Shown: positions 7,948 through 15,472 of the stretch, one piece after another | Layout: every line of letters starts with the position of its first letter | Position numbering within the stretch: position 1 is the stretch's first letter | DNA from: CAYUCJ01 sp049282265 | Lineage (GTDB): Bacteria; Desulfobacterota; DSM-4660; Desulfatiglandales; Desulfatiglandaceae | NCBI GenBank assembly: GCA_049282265.1 | Contig: JBAPTR010000168.1 | Coordinates: forward strand, 1-31,077 | Length of the DNA: 31,077 bases | Reading direction: 5' to 3' | Translations under genes and position numbers: made by a program | Notes under the pieces: model-generated | What the model saw: only the letters and a program-made list of their open reading frames with translations | Told to the model about the DNA's origin: nothing | The model's database searches: none

Positions 7948-8934
7948 ATGAAAAAGAGGCAACATACATTCTGGTTGGCCTTGATTCTTTTCCTGTGTCT
8001 CCCAATCGTGTGGGCCCAGGGGAGTTTCGCGGATGAGACCGATGACCTCTTCCAGAGGGGTGCCGAGTTCCTGAGAGAAGGCAAACTGGCCGAGGCCGTT
8101 AACACGTTCACGAAAGTCCTGAATCTCAACAGCAAATATGCCGATGCCTACAACAATAGGGGTCTTGCCTATTACGAACAGGGACAGTATGCCCCGGCGG
8201 AAGCTGATTTCGCCAATGCCATTAAATATAACCCAACAGATGAAAAGGCCAACAATAACCTTGCACTTGTTTACTATGTTCAGGGACAATATGATCAGGC
8301 CGAAACGTATTACAATAAGGCCCTCTCTTTCAGCACCGAAGAGAAACCCTATTACGCCGACGTGTACAACAACCTTGGTGTCATCTACGCCAAGAAAGAC
8401 AAGTTTCAGGATGCCCTGACCGCTTATAACAATGCAATCCGGGTAACGGAGACAAAGAACCTGGAATACACGGATGCCTATTACAATCGCGGCAATCTCT
8501 ATTATAACCAAAAAAAATACGACCTTGCCATTTCCGACTATACGAAAACTATTGATTTTTTTGAAGGATCGAAAGCCTCAAAGCGCGACGCCTCGGATGC
8601 CTATTACAACCGCGGCCTTTGTTATTACAACAAGACGCTTTACGATCTGGCCCTTTCAGATTATGAAAAGGCTATTGTCCTGAGGCCCGACTTCAAGTGG
8701 GCCTATTACAGCAAGGGATACACCCTTTTCATGAAGGGCCAGTATGATCAGGCCCTCCTGGCCTTTCAGCAGGCCGTCACCCTTGACCCCAATTTTGATT
8801 ACGCCCACTTCGGCCTGGGCCTTGTCTACCAGAGGAAAGGGGATCAGAAGCATGCCATCGCCAGCCTGGAAACCAGCTGTAATCTTCACAACACAGGTGC
8901 GTGCAATGCCCTCAAGGAACTCGGGGCACGCTAG
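7948..8934 (+). CDS. Exported TPR-repeat protein
   Basis: A 328-residue protein with a signal peptide (KKRQHTFWLALILFLCLPIVWAQ, cleavage near AQG or FAD) and then nearly back-to-back tetratricopeptide repeats, about eight. Examples are KYADAYNNRGLAYYEQGQYA, EKANNNLALVYYVQGQYDQA and DASDAYYNRGLCYYNKTLYD. The repeats contain many Tyr and Asn residues (YNNRG, YYNRG). The C-terminus ends in a two-Cys segment (ASLETSCNLHNTGACNALKEL). AGGAAG precedes the ATG by 7 bases. As the last gene of the minor-pilin operon it may be a periplasmic scaffold for pilus assembly; the exact function cannot be read from the sequence. Confidence 0.82.
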   Translation: MKKRQHTFWLALILFLCLPIVWAQGSFADETDDLFQRGAEFLREGKLAEAVNTFTKVLNLNSKYADAYNNRGLAYYEQGQYAPAEADFANAIKYNPTDEKANNNLALVYYVQGQYDQAETYYNKALSFSTEEKPYYADVYNNLGVIYAKKDKFQDALTAYNNAIRVTETKNLEYTDAYYNRGNLYYNQKKYDLAISDYTKTIDFFEGSKASKRDASDAYYNRGLCYYNKTLYDLALSDYEKAIVLRPDFKWAYYSKGYTLFMKGQYDQALLAFQQAVTLDPNFDYAHFGLGLVYQRKGDQKHAIASLETSCNLHNTGACNALKELGAR

Positions 8935-9021
8935 ACGGCGCTCGCTGGACACTGTCAAAAGAAAATCCTCCTTCTCGTTCTGACTGAGCTGACCCTCCAG
9001 GAACCGGTTGAGCAGAACAAC

Positions 9022-9050
9022 TGGTCATAGCCATCTTCCTGTGGTATAAA
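9022..9050 (+). promoter_or_regulatory. Candidate promoter of the rRNA methyltransferase gene
   Basis: TGGTCA (9022-9027) and TATAAA (9045-9050) are separated by 17 bases. Transcription would start about 7 bases after the -10, which is at or next to the ATG at 9057, and no Shine-Dalgarno sequence is visible. The -35 matches the consensus only moderately, so this is a candidate. Confidence 0.4.
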
Positions 9051-9056
9051 CCTGCC

Positions 9057-10451
9057 ATGGATATTCCGAGAAAAGGTCAGACCGTTGAACTGGAAATCGA
9101 GCGAATGGCTTACGGGGGCAAAGGCCTGGCCCGCATAGACAACTTCGTTGTCTTCGTCCGGGGAGCCGTTCCCGGAGACCGCGTTCGGGCGTTTATCTCA
9201 AAGAAAAAAAGGGGCTTTGCAGAGGCCAGGGTCGTTGAACTCCTCTCACCTTCCCCTGATCGGGTCGATGCGCCGTGCCACTACAGCCCCTACTGTGGGG
9301 GCTGCCAATGGCAGCACATCCGTTATGAAACCCAGCTTTCCTACAAAAGATCCCACGTCAAAGAGGCAGTGGAACACATCGGGGGGCTGATGGATATACC
9401 CGTCCATCCCGTTCTGCCCTCCAAGAAACAATTCGCCTACAGGAACAAGATGGAATTTTCCTTCTCAGACAGGCCATGGCTCCTTCCCGAAGAGATGGAG
9501 AGGGGAGGGACCAGGGGCTCCTTTGCCCTGGGTCTCCACATCCCCGGGGCCTATCAGAAGGTCCTTGATATGGATGCCTGCCTGCTCCAGGAACAAACGG
9601 GAAATGAAATTCTGCGCAGCGTAAAGCGGTTTGCAGGGGAAAGCGGCGCCCCGATTTACGGGCTCAAGAGCCATCAGGGATTCTGGCGTTTCCTGACCCT
9701 CAGGTATTCCGTGGCCTTTGATCAGTGGATGGTCAATGTCATCACCTCCGAAGAACGCCCTGATATCATGGTTTCATTGGCTGAAGATCTTGCTTCCCAA
9801 TTTCCCAATATCGCGACCGTTGCGAACAATATCAATAGCCGGAAGGCCTCCATCGCCATTGGCCAGCAGGAAAAGGTCTATCAGGGGAAAGGCTTCATCA
9901 AAGACAGAATCGGCCGTTTGACCTTCCGCATATCACCCAACTCCTTTTTCCAGACCAATTCGGGGACCGCCGAGGACCTCTATGGTCAAGTGGTGAAATA
10001 TGCCGAGTTGAGCCCGACAGACAGGGTCCTGGACCTGTACAGCGGCACGGGGACCATTCCCCTTTTTCTGGCCGGGCACGCGCAGGACGTGGTGGGGATT
10101 GAAATCGTTGAAAGCGCCGTCATGGACGCCCGGAAAAACGCACTGGCTAATCATATCGACAATTGCCGGTTTATCTGCGGAGATATTCGAGAAGAAATGA
10201 AGTCCCTCTCTCACAGACCGCAAGTCCTCATCATCGATCCACCCCGGGAAGGGATGCACAAAGAGGTCCCGGCACAAATTTTAGACCTCGCCCCGGAGAG
10301 GATCGTCTATGTGTCCTGCAACCCAACCACCCTGGCAAGGGACCTGGCCCTCCTGGCGCAGCGATACGAAATCCTCGAGATACAACCCGTGGACATGTTT
10401 CCCCATACCTATCACATCGAGGCGGTAGCCAGGCTCGTGAGAAAGGGTTGA
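9057..10451 (+). CDS. rlmD: 23S rRNA (uracil-5-)-methyltransferase, RlmD/RumA family
   Basis: A 464-residue SAM-dependent RNA methyltransferase. Residues 1-60 form a TRAM RNA-binding domain. Cys74, Cys80 and Cys83 (CHYSPYCGGC) with Cys175 (MDACLL) fit the four ligands of the RumA [4Fe-4S] cluster. The SAM motif is VLDLYSGTGTIPLFLA, the substrate motif is FFQTNSGTAEDLYGQV, and the catalytic Cys421 lies in IVYVSCNPTTLARDL after IDPPREGMHKEV. This family methylates C5 of a 23S rRNA uridine (U1939 in E. coli RlmD; related enzymes use U747), and the exact target cannot be told from sequence alone. It appears to be monocistronic. The start has no clear SD and lies just after a -10-like TATAAA. Confidence 0.9.
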   Translation: MDIPRKGQTVELEIERMAYGGKGLARIDNFVVFVRGAVPGDRVRAFISKKKRGFAEARVVELLSPSPDRVDAPCHYSPYCGGCQWQHIRYETQLSYKRSHVKEAVEHIGGLMDIPVHPVLPSKKQFAYRNKMEFSFSDRPWLLPEEMERGGTRGSFALGLHIPGAYQKVLDMDACLLQEQTGNEILRSVKRFAGESGAPIYGLKSHQGFWRFLTLRYSVAFDQWMVNVITSEERPDIMVSLAEDLASQFPNIATVANNINSRKASIAIGQQEKVYQGKGFIKDRIGRLTFRISPNSFFQTNSGTAEDLYGQVVKYAELSPTDRVLDLYSGTGTIPLFLAGHAQDVVGIEIVESAVMDARKNALANHIDNCRFICGDIREEMKSLSHRPQVLIIDPPREGMHKEVPAQILDLAPERIVYVSCNPTTLARDLALLAQRYEILEIQPVDMFPHTYHIEAVARLVRKG

Positions 10452-10496
10452 TTTTTGTTTCATCGGTTCACGAGCTAAGGAACGGTGAAAAAAAGA

Positions 10497-10524
10497 TTGA
10501 CATTTGGCCCCGGAAATATATGAT
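10497..10524 (+). promoter_or_regulatory. Sigma-70 promoter of the small ORF-rpsU unit
   Basis: A perfect TTGACA (-35, 10497-10502) and TATGAT (-10, 10519-10524) stand 16 bases apart. Transcription should begin near 10531, about 70 bases before the small ORF and about 300 before rpsU. I see no other promoter between here and rpsU. Confidence 0.7.
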
Positions 10525-10599
10525 TAGTATTCCATTTTATCTTGGTGAAAATAGACGCCGTTTTTTGGGGTCTTTCACAAGCGAAGGAGGTGATGACGG

Positions 10600-10728
10600 A
10601 TGATGAGAATAGTGCTCCATAAACTGAAGAACCCATGTTCTCTTTACCCGGCAAAAGAATTTTTTCCTCCGATGCTTGTGAGCGCTTTCAAACCTTCGAG
10701 TAAACCGGAAGAGGAGTGCGGTATGTGA
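10600..10728 (+). CDS. Small 42-codon ORF in the rpsU leader
   Basis: The frame begins ATG ATG and ends TGA. The peptide opens MMRIVLHKLKNPCSLYPAKE and ends SSKPEEECGM; it is Lys/Pro-rich with two cysteines. It has an exceptional ribosome binding site, AAGGAGGTGAT at 10584-10594, which matches the whole 3' tail of 16S rRNA over 11 bases, with 9 bases between GGAGG and the ATG. It resembles no family I know. It could be a real small protein or a regulatory upstream ORF for the bS21 gene, which starts 98 bases downstream after a terminator-like hairpin. The strength of the SD is the main argument that it is translated. Confidence 0.5.
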   Translation: MMRIVLHKLKNPCSLYPAKEFFPPMLVSAFKPSSKPEEECGM

Positions 10729-10766
10729 TCTGCCCATAACATTTTCCCGTTCAAGAAGGTTTTTGA

Positions 10767-10803
10767 AAGCATCTCACCGTGCGGGGCTGAGATGCTTTTT
10801 TTA
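10767..10803 (+). terminator. Rho-independent terminator or attenuator upstream of rpsU
   Basis: AAGCATCTCA (10767-10776) pairs perfectly with TGAGATGCTT (10788-10797) around an 11-base loop and runs into a T-tract (10796-10803). It ends only 23 bases before the rpsU start codon, which leaves no room for a separate promoter, so transcripts reaching rpsU must read through it. That argues for attenuation rather than simple termination. Confidence 0.7.
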
Positions 10804-10826
10804 TTTTATGAAAAGAAAGGATTAAA

Positions 10827-11012
10827 ATGAAAGTAGTCGTACATGACAACCAGATAGAAAAGGCAATCAAGGATCTCAAGAGAAAATTGACCAAAGAGGG
10901 GTTTTTTTCCGAGATCAAGGAAAGGCGTTTTTATGACAAACCCAGCGTTCAAAAAAAGAAAAAACAGGCAAAGGCAGCCAAGAGACGCCGCAAGAGGATG
11001 AGAAAATTTTAG
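10827..11012 (+). CDS. rpsU: Small ribosomal subunit protein bS21
   Basis: A 61-residue, strongly basic protein. The pattern KVVVHDNQIEKAIKDLKRKL, then EGFFSEIKERRFYDKPSVQ, then a Lys/Arg-rich tail (KKKKQAKAAKRRRKRMRKF), is that of bS21, including the conserved RRFYDKPS. bS21 binds the 30S platform next to the 3' end of 16S rRNA and helps initiation. AAAGGA precedes the ATG by 5 bases. The gene lies 24 bases after a terminator-like hairpin and shares a leader with a small ORF that has a perfect SD, so expression is probably regulated. Confidence 0.92.
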   Translation: MKVVVHDNQIEKAIKDLKRKLTKEGFFSEIKERRFYDKPSVQKKKKQAKAAKRRRKRMRKF

Positions 11013-11237
11013 CTTGAACTGTTGCGACATGGTTTGAGCAGCTCCCCGGGCTGTCCATCGTGCCCCAACTTGGATTGGAGGCACGATAAAATCTCTATAA
11101 TTCGGTCAAGTGCGCGTCGGCTGTAATCACCTTACCCCATCTCAAAACCAATTTCACAGGGCGATGGACCGACCAAGGCCTGATGGTTTCAAGCCCTTTT
11201 ATTTAATTGATTTTGCAGCATTTAACAGGTTTTTTTC
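11013..11237. other. Intergenic region between rpsU and the qrc promoter
   Basis: No credible ORF. The only structure seen is a hairpin ATCGTGCC (11057-11064) / GGCACGAT (11080-11087) with a 15-base loop and no T-tract on the plus strand. Its left arm CATCGTGCCC and the following TGGAGG resemble hairpin 2 of the dispersed element at 11989-12141, so it may be a worn fragment of that element. Confidence 0.45.
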
Positions 11238-11266
11238 TTGACAAAATCAGGGCAAGAATGTAAATA
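11238..11266 (+). promoter_or_regulatory. Sigma-70 promoter of the qrc operon
   Basis: TTGACA (11238-11243) and TAAATA (11261-11266) are 17 bases apart, the optimal spacing. Transcription should start near 11273, leaving a leader of about 55 bases before qrcA. A T-run (11230-11236) lies just upstream. Confidence 0.65.
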
Positions 11267-11328
11267 CGCACCACTATCAGTTCCTCGGTCCTAGACCTTC
11301 CAATCTCCTAACGAAGAGGCTTTAACCT

Positions 11329-11988
11329 ATGGAAAACAGGGCAAAAACATCCGAAAAATCGACCAAAGGCGGATGGATTTTTCTTCTCATTGGGTTCATT
11401 GGAGCACTGATCACGGGATGGGTTGTTTTTCCGATGGTCCTCTATTCAAAACAGCCCCAACCGATGAACTTCAATCATGCACTCCATCTCAATCCTGAAA
11501 AAGTCGACGGTATCGATGGTGATACAGAGGCTGAAAGATGCGCCTTTTGCCACGCCTTTCGTGAGGACGGCACCTATGTCGGAATTCCAAAACTGAGCAA
11601 ATGTACTGAATGCCATGATGACCCCGAAAGCCCCCTTGGCGATTCAAAGGCCGAAGCGGCATTCTTGAAGAAATATGTGGCTACCAATACCGAAATACCC
11701 TGGTTGTCCTATTACAGGCAACCTGACTGTGTCTACTTTTCCCATATTGCCCACGTTAAGATGGGTGAGATAACCTGCAAGACCTGCCACGGGGATTTCG
11801 GAAAGCTCGCCCAATTACCTCCCTACGAGGCCAACCGTCTGACAGGCTACAGCATCAATATCTGGGGGAAAAGGATCTCCGGTTACAAGAAACATAGCTG
11901 GGACAGAATGAAGATGGACGATTGCGCTGAATGCCATACGAAAAAGGGGCTGGAAAAAAACAATGCCTGCTTTGTCTGCCACAAATAG
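11329..11988 (+). CDS. qrcA: Quinone reductase complex, multihaem cytochrome c subunit QrcA
   Basis: A 219-residue protein with one N-terminal membrane helix (residues 15-38, GWIFLLIGFIGALITGWVVF) that anchors it facing the periplasm. Five CxxCH haem-attachment motifs are visible: 71-75, 92-96, 150-154, 199-203 and 214-218. An extra Cys134 stands alone in DCVYFSHIAH. QrcA is reported as a hexahaem cytochrome in Desulfovibrio, so one haem would need a non-classical site. It accepts electrons from the periplasmic type I cytochrome c3 and passes them to the other Qrc subunits. AAGAGG precedes the ATG by 9 bases. The stop codon directly abuts the five-hairpin element. Confidence 0.88.
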   Translation: MENRAKTSEKSTKGGWIFLLIGFIGALITGWVVFPMVLYSKQPQPMNFNHALHLNPEKVDGIDGDTEAERCAFCHAFREDGTYVGIPKLSKCTECHDDPESPLGDSKAEAAFLKKYVATNTEIPWLSYYRQPDCVYFSHIAHVKMGEITCKTCHGDFGKLAQLPPYEANRLTGYSINIWGKRISGYKKHSWDRMKMDDCAECHTKKGLEKNNACFVCHK

Positions 11989-12141
11989 GATGACTTCCCA
12001 AGAAGTCATCATCGTGCCCATGGAGGGGCACACAAATCAAGGGGGTGCAGGGCAACCCATTGATTTGTGGGGAAACCGAAAATCGCACTTTTCGGTTTCC
12101 GTGAGTAAAAAGTCCAGGGACGGACTTTTTACGTTCCATCA
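11989..12141 (+). repeat. Dispersed five-hairpin element, copy A (in the qrc operon)
   Basis: Five consecutive inverted repeats fill the qrcA-qrcB gap. H1: GATGACTTC/GAAGTCATC (11989-11997/12002-12010). H2: GTGCCC/GGGCAC (12014-12019/12026-12031). H3: CACAAATCAA/TTGATTTGTG (12031-12040/12060-12069). H4: GGAAACCGAAAA/TTTTCGGTTTCC (12071-12082/12089-12100). H5: GTAAAAAGTCC/GGACTTTTTAC (12105-12115/12122-12132). The end TTCCATCA (12134-12141) is shared with the other copies. It begins on the base after the qrcA stop and ends 15 bases before qrcB. A second full copy lies in inverse orientation at 20754-20907. No ORF is present. Confidence 0.88.
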
Positions 12142-12156
12142 AGTAAGGGGAAGATT

Positions 12157-14625
12157 ATGGAATTGAATAGACGAAATTTTGTGAAGCTTCTTGTCGGTGG
12201 TGTGGTCGGAATCCAGCTGACGCCTTTACCATGGAAATTGACTGATGATACTGCCATCTGGACACAAAACTGGCCTTGGGTTCCCGTGCCGCCCGTAGGC
12301 GCGTTCACTAGTGTCAAGTCCGTTTGCCTCCTCTGTCCGGGCGGTTGCGGAATAGACGTCCGTAAAGTGGACGAGCGTGCCGTCAAGATTGAAGGCAGCA
12401 CCGACTATCCCGTCAACCCGGGAGGAATCTGCCCGGTGGGGATGGGGGGATTGCAACTGCTCTATGACGAAGACGTGCGCTTCACGCGCCCCATGAAGCG
12501 GGTTGGTCCCAGAGGTGCCGGTGAATTTATGGATATTTCCTGGCAGGAGGCTATCGACATACTGAGCACCCGGATATCGACTCTGCGTTCCCAGGGAAAG
12601 GCGGAGGCCCTGGCCGCTGTGGACGGTCATTTCACCGGATCTTCCATGTCGGTTATGATAAAACGTCTCATGAAGGCCGTCGGCAGCCCGAACTATGTCA
12701 GGGTTCCTTCCATCCAAGACACCTATTCCATGGCCAACAGGCTCATGCTCGGCAGCGATGGTCCAATGGCCTATGACCTGGAGAACGCAGACTATGTCCT
12801 CAGTTTCGGGAGCGGACTCCTCGAGGGATGGGCAGGTCCCGGTAGGGTCATCAACGCCTGGAGCATCCTCAGGGAAAAGGCCCTCAGGAAAAAAGCAACG
12901 GTTGTCCAGATCGGATCCCGTGCATCCAACACCGCTTCCAAGGCGGACCAGTGGGTGGCCGTCCGACCCGGGACTGAGGCGGCCCTGGCCCTTGGGATGG
13001 CACACGTCCTCATCAAGGAAGGGTTGTTTCATACAGGATTCATCCAGGGACACACTTCCGGTTTTGAGGACTGGCGTTCATCGGATGGCACCAATCATAT
13101 AGGCTTCAAGACCCTGGTGATGAATCAATACGCCCCGGCACAGGTGGAACAGATCACCGGCCTGAGTAAGTCTGAAATTCTCTCCCTGGCTCTGGGGTTT
13201 GCCAAGGCCAAGGCGCCTGTCGCCCTTTCCGGAAAGGGAAAAGGGACCCTGAACGGCAGCCTTTACGAATTCATGTCCATCATGGCCCTGAACGCCCTTG
13301 CCGGCAACATCAACCAGCCGGGCGGTGTCGTTGTAAGCGATCCTCTGCCCCTCTCTCAGCTGCCCGAAGTCGAGCCTGATGATGTCGCGCGTCAGGGAAT
13401 CAAGAGGCCCCGACTGGACGGCGCGGGAGGGCTGGCCTATCCTTTCACAAAGAGCCTCATCAACAATCTTGCCGCAGCCGTCAACGAGAGCGCGGTTTCA
13501 CCGGTGGACACCCTGCTGGTCTTCTCATCCAATCCGGCCTTTACCCAGCCCGATGGGGGGACTTTCTACAAGGCCCTCAAGAAGATTCCCTTTATCGTGA
13601 GTTTCTCCCCTTTCCGTGATGAAACGGCCAACATGGCAGACCTTATCCTGCCCGATCACACCTATCTGGAAAAAATGGTTGATGTGGTCTGGCCTGCAGC
13701 CCTTCAATACCCCCTCTACGGCCTGTCTCAACCGGTGGTCGAGCCTGTGTATAACACCCGGCATTCCGGAGACATCATCCTTCAGCTGGCCGCAAAGCTG
13801 GGGGGAGCCATTGGCGATTCATTCCCCTGGAAAAGCTATGAAGACGTGCTCAAAACAAGGGCAAAGGGCCTCTATGAATCAGGCCCGGGCCTTATCCATT
13901 ATGACGGGAAAGTCCCTGTTTGGGAAAGCGTCCGGAAAAATACCGCCGTAAAGGCAGACTACAAAGACTTTGATGAAATGTGGAAGGGGCTGAAATCCAA
14001 TAGTCTCTGGTTCCGACCTTCTCATTCCTTTGGAAACTTGGAAAACCTTTTCAAGACCCCGACGGGCAAATTCGAATTCTACAGTACCCGGTTGGAACTT
14101 GCGGTTTATGAGCACGGTGGAAAGGTCTCCGGGGAAAAGGCGCTTGAAAAAATGGGTATACAGGCCCGGGGAGATGCGGCCTTCATGCCGCATTACGAAA
14201 AACCGGCGGTCCAGGAAGCAACCGAAGCCTATCCACTCCTGCTGATTCCCTATGAGATGATCAATCTTGCCAGTTCCTGGATTCCGAGCCCCCCTTTCCT
14301 GGAAAAGACCTGGTTTGATAACGAGCTCCGAAAAAATGAGTCCTTTGCCGAAATAAACCCCAAAACCGCGTCCGAATATCGCCTGACAGAAGGTGACCGA
14401 ATCCTGATCAAGTCCCCTTCCGGGGAGGTGAGGGCTCGGCTGACACTCTTTGAAGGGGCCATGCCGGGCATCGTTTATATGCCGCTCGGCTTAGGCCATA
14501 CGGCCTACGATGAATTTCTCAAGGGAAAAGGCGTCAATCCCAACCGGATTGTGCATCCTGGACGGGACCCCCTGTCCGGTCACCCGGTATGGTGGAATAC
14601 CCCCGTTCGGATAACCAAAGTCTAA
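12157..14625 (+). CDS. qrcB: Quinone reductase complex, molybdopterin-oxidoreductase-like subunit QrcB
   Basis: An 822-residue protein. The N-terminus MELNRRNFVKLLVGGVVGIQ is a twin-arginine (Tat) signal, so the folded protein is exported to the periplasm. Cysteines in CLLCPGGC (about residues 57-64) and GGICPVG (about 92) fit an N-terminal iron-sulfur site (C-x2-C-x3-C...C) of the DMSO reductase family. The rest follows that family through to a C-terminal beta domain (EINPKTASEYRLTEGDRILIKSPSGEVRARL). In Desulfovibrio, QrcB is reported to contain no molybdenum and serves as an electron-transfer scaffold. GGGGAAG stands just before the ATG. qrcC follows 15 bases later. Confidence 0.88.
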   Translation: MELNRRNFVKLLVGGVVGIQLTPLPWKLTDDTAIWTQNWPWVPVPPVGAFTSVKSVCLLCPGGCGIDVRKVDERAVKIEGSTDYPVNPGGICPVGMGGLQLLYDEDVRFTRPMKRVGPRGAGEFMDISWQEAIDILSTRISTLRSQGKAEALAAVDGHFTGSSMSVMIKRLMKAVGSPNYVRVPSIQDTYSMANRLMLGSDGPMAYDLENADYVLSFGSGLLEGWAGPGRVINAWSILREKALRKKATVVQIGSRASNTASKADQWVAVRPGTEAALALGMAHVLIKEGLFHTGFIQGHTSGFEDWRSSDGTNHIGFKTLVMNQYAPAQVEQITGLSKSEILSLALGFAKAKAPVALSGKGKGTLNGSLYEFMSIMALNALAGNINQPGGVVVSDPLPLSQLPEVEPDDVARQGIKRPRLDGAGGLAYPFTKSLINNLAAAVNESAVSPVDTLLVFSSNPAFTQPDGGTFYKALKKIPFIVSFSPFRDETANMADLILPDHTYLEKMVDVVWPAALQYPLYGLSQPVVEPVYNTRHSGDIILQLAAKLGGAIGDSFPWKSYEDVLKTRAKGLYESGPGLIHYDGKVPVWESVRKNTAVKADYKDFDEMWKGLKSNSLWFRPSHSFGNLENLFKTPTGKFEFYSTRLELAVYEHGGKVSGEKALEKMGIQARGDAAFMPHYEKPAVQEATEAYPLLLIPYEMINLASSWIPSPPFLEKTWFDNELRKNESFAEINPKTASEYRLTEGDRILIKSPSGEVRARLTLFEGAMPGIVYMPLGLGHTAYDEFLKGKGVNPNRIVHPGRDPLSGHPVWWNTPVRITKV

Positions 14626-14640
14626 TGATGAGGTAAACTT

Positions 14641-15426
14641 ATGGAAGAAAAACAGGGCCATGATAACCGATATGGAATGGTCATCGATCTGGACAAATGC
14701 ACCGGTTGTGGGACCTGTATGGTTGCGTGTGCAGCGGAAAACAATGTCTCCACCAGACCGGATGAATCGGACAAGCAACGCAGCCTCACCTGGATGCGTT
14801 TGTATAAGATCACCAACGGAAAGGCATTTCCCCGCACTGAGGTCAGCTATTTTCCCAGGCCCTGCATGCAGTGTAATCATCACACGCCGTGTGTCTCCGT
14901 GTGTCCTCCTACGGCCACTAAACTGGATCTCCATACGGGGATCGTGAGTCAGATCTATAGCCGCTGCATTGGTTGCCGGTACTGCATTGCCGCCTGCCCC
15001 TATCACGCCAGGACGTTCAATTGGTGGGACGCCTATTTCCCGAAGGGAAAGGGTCTGGAGAGGTACCTGTCGCCGGAAGTCTCTCCCCGCATGCGCGGCG
15101 TGGTGGAAAAATGCTCCTTCTGTCACCATCGTCTGATGCGGGCCAAGACCCTGGCCTATGCCGAGGACCGGCGGGAGCTTGAGGAAGGCGAATACACCAC
15201 GGCGTGCACCGACGCCTGCCCGGCCCAGGCCATTACTTTCGGCGATTTGAACAACCCCGATCACCAGGTTTCGAGGCTTAGCAAGAGCCGTTACGCCTTT
15301 CGACTTCTGGAGCGATTGGGTACGGAACCCAAGGTCTACTACCTTTCCCACAAAGACTGGGTACGGAAAATGGCGGATAATTATCGCCCGGGTGAATTCA
15401 AGCCCGTAACAAGCGCAACCGGTTAA
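14641..15426 (+). CDS. qrcC: Quinone reductase complex, four-cluster ferredoxin subunit QrcC
   Basis: A 261-residue protein with sixteen cysteines arranged as in the NrfC/DmsB family: C20, C23, C26, C30 (CTGCGTCMVAC); C75, C78, C84, C88; C109, C112, C115, C119 (CIGCRYCIAACPYHARTFNWW); and C158, C161, C189, C193. These provide for four cubane-type clusters that form the wire between the haems, QrcB and the membrane subunit. It has no signal peptide of its own, so it is probably carried out with QrcB through the Tat system, as is usual for such pairs. Spacing to qrcB is 15 bases and to qrcD 46 bases. Confidence 0.9.
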   Translation: MEEKQGHDNRYGMVIDLDKCTGCGTCMVACAAENNVSTRPDESDKQRSLTWMRLYKITNGKAFPRTEVSYFPRPCMQCNHHTPCVSVCPPTATKLDLHTGIVSQIYSRCIGCRYCIAACPYHARTFNWWDAYFPKGKGLERYLSPEVSPRMRGVVEKCSFCHHRLMRAKTLAYAEDRRELEEGEYTTACTDACPAQAITFGDLNNPDHQVSRLSKSRYAFRLLERLGTEPKVYYLSHKDWVRKMADNYRPGEFKPVTSATG

Positions 15427-15472
15427 GAAGCCGGGATAACAGTTTGAAAAACTCTCCCAGGAGGACAGATTG

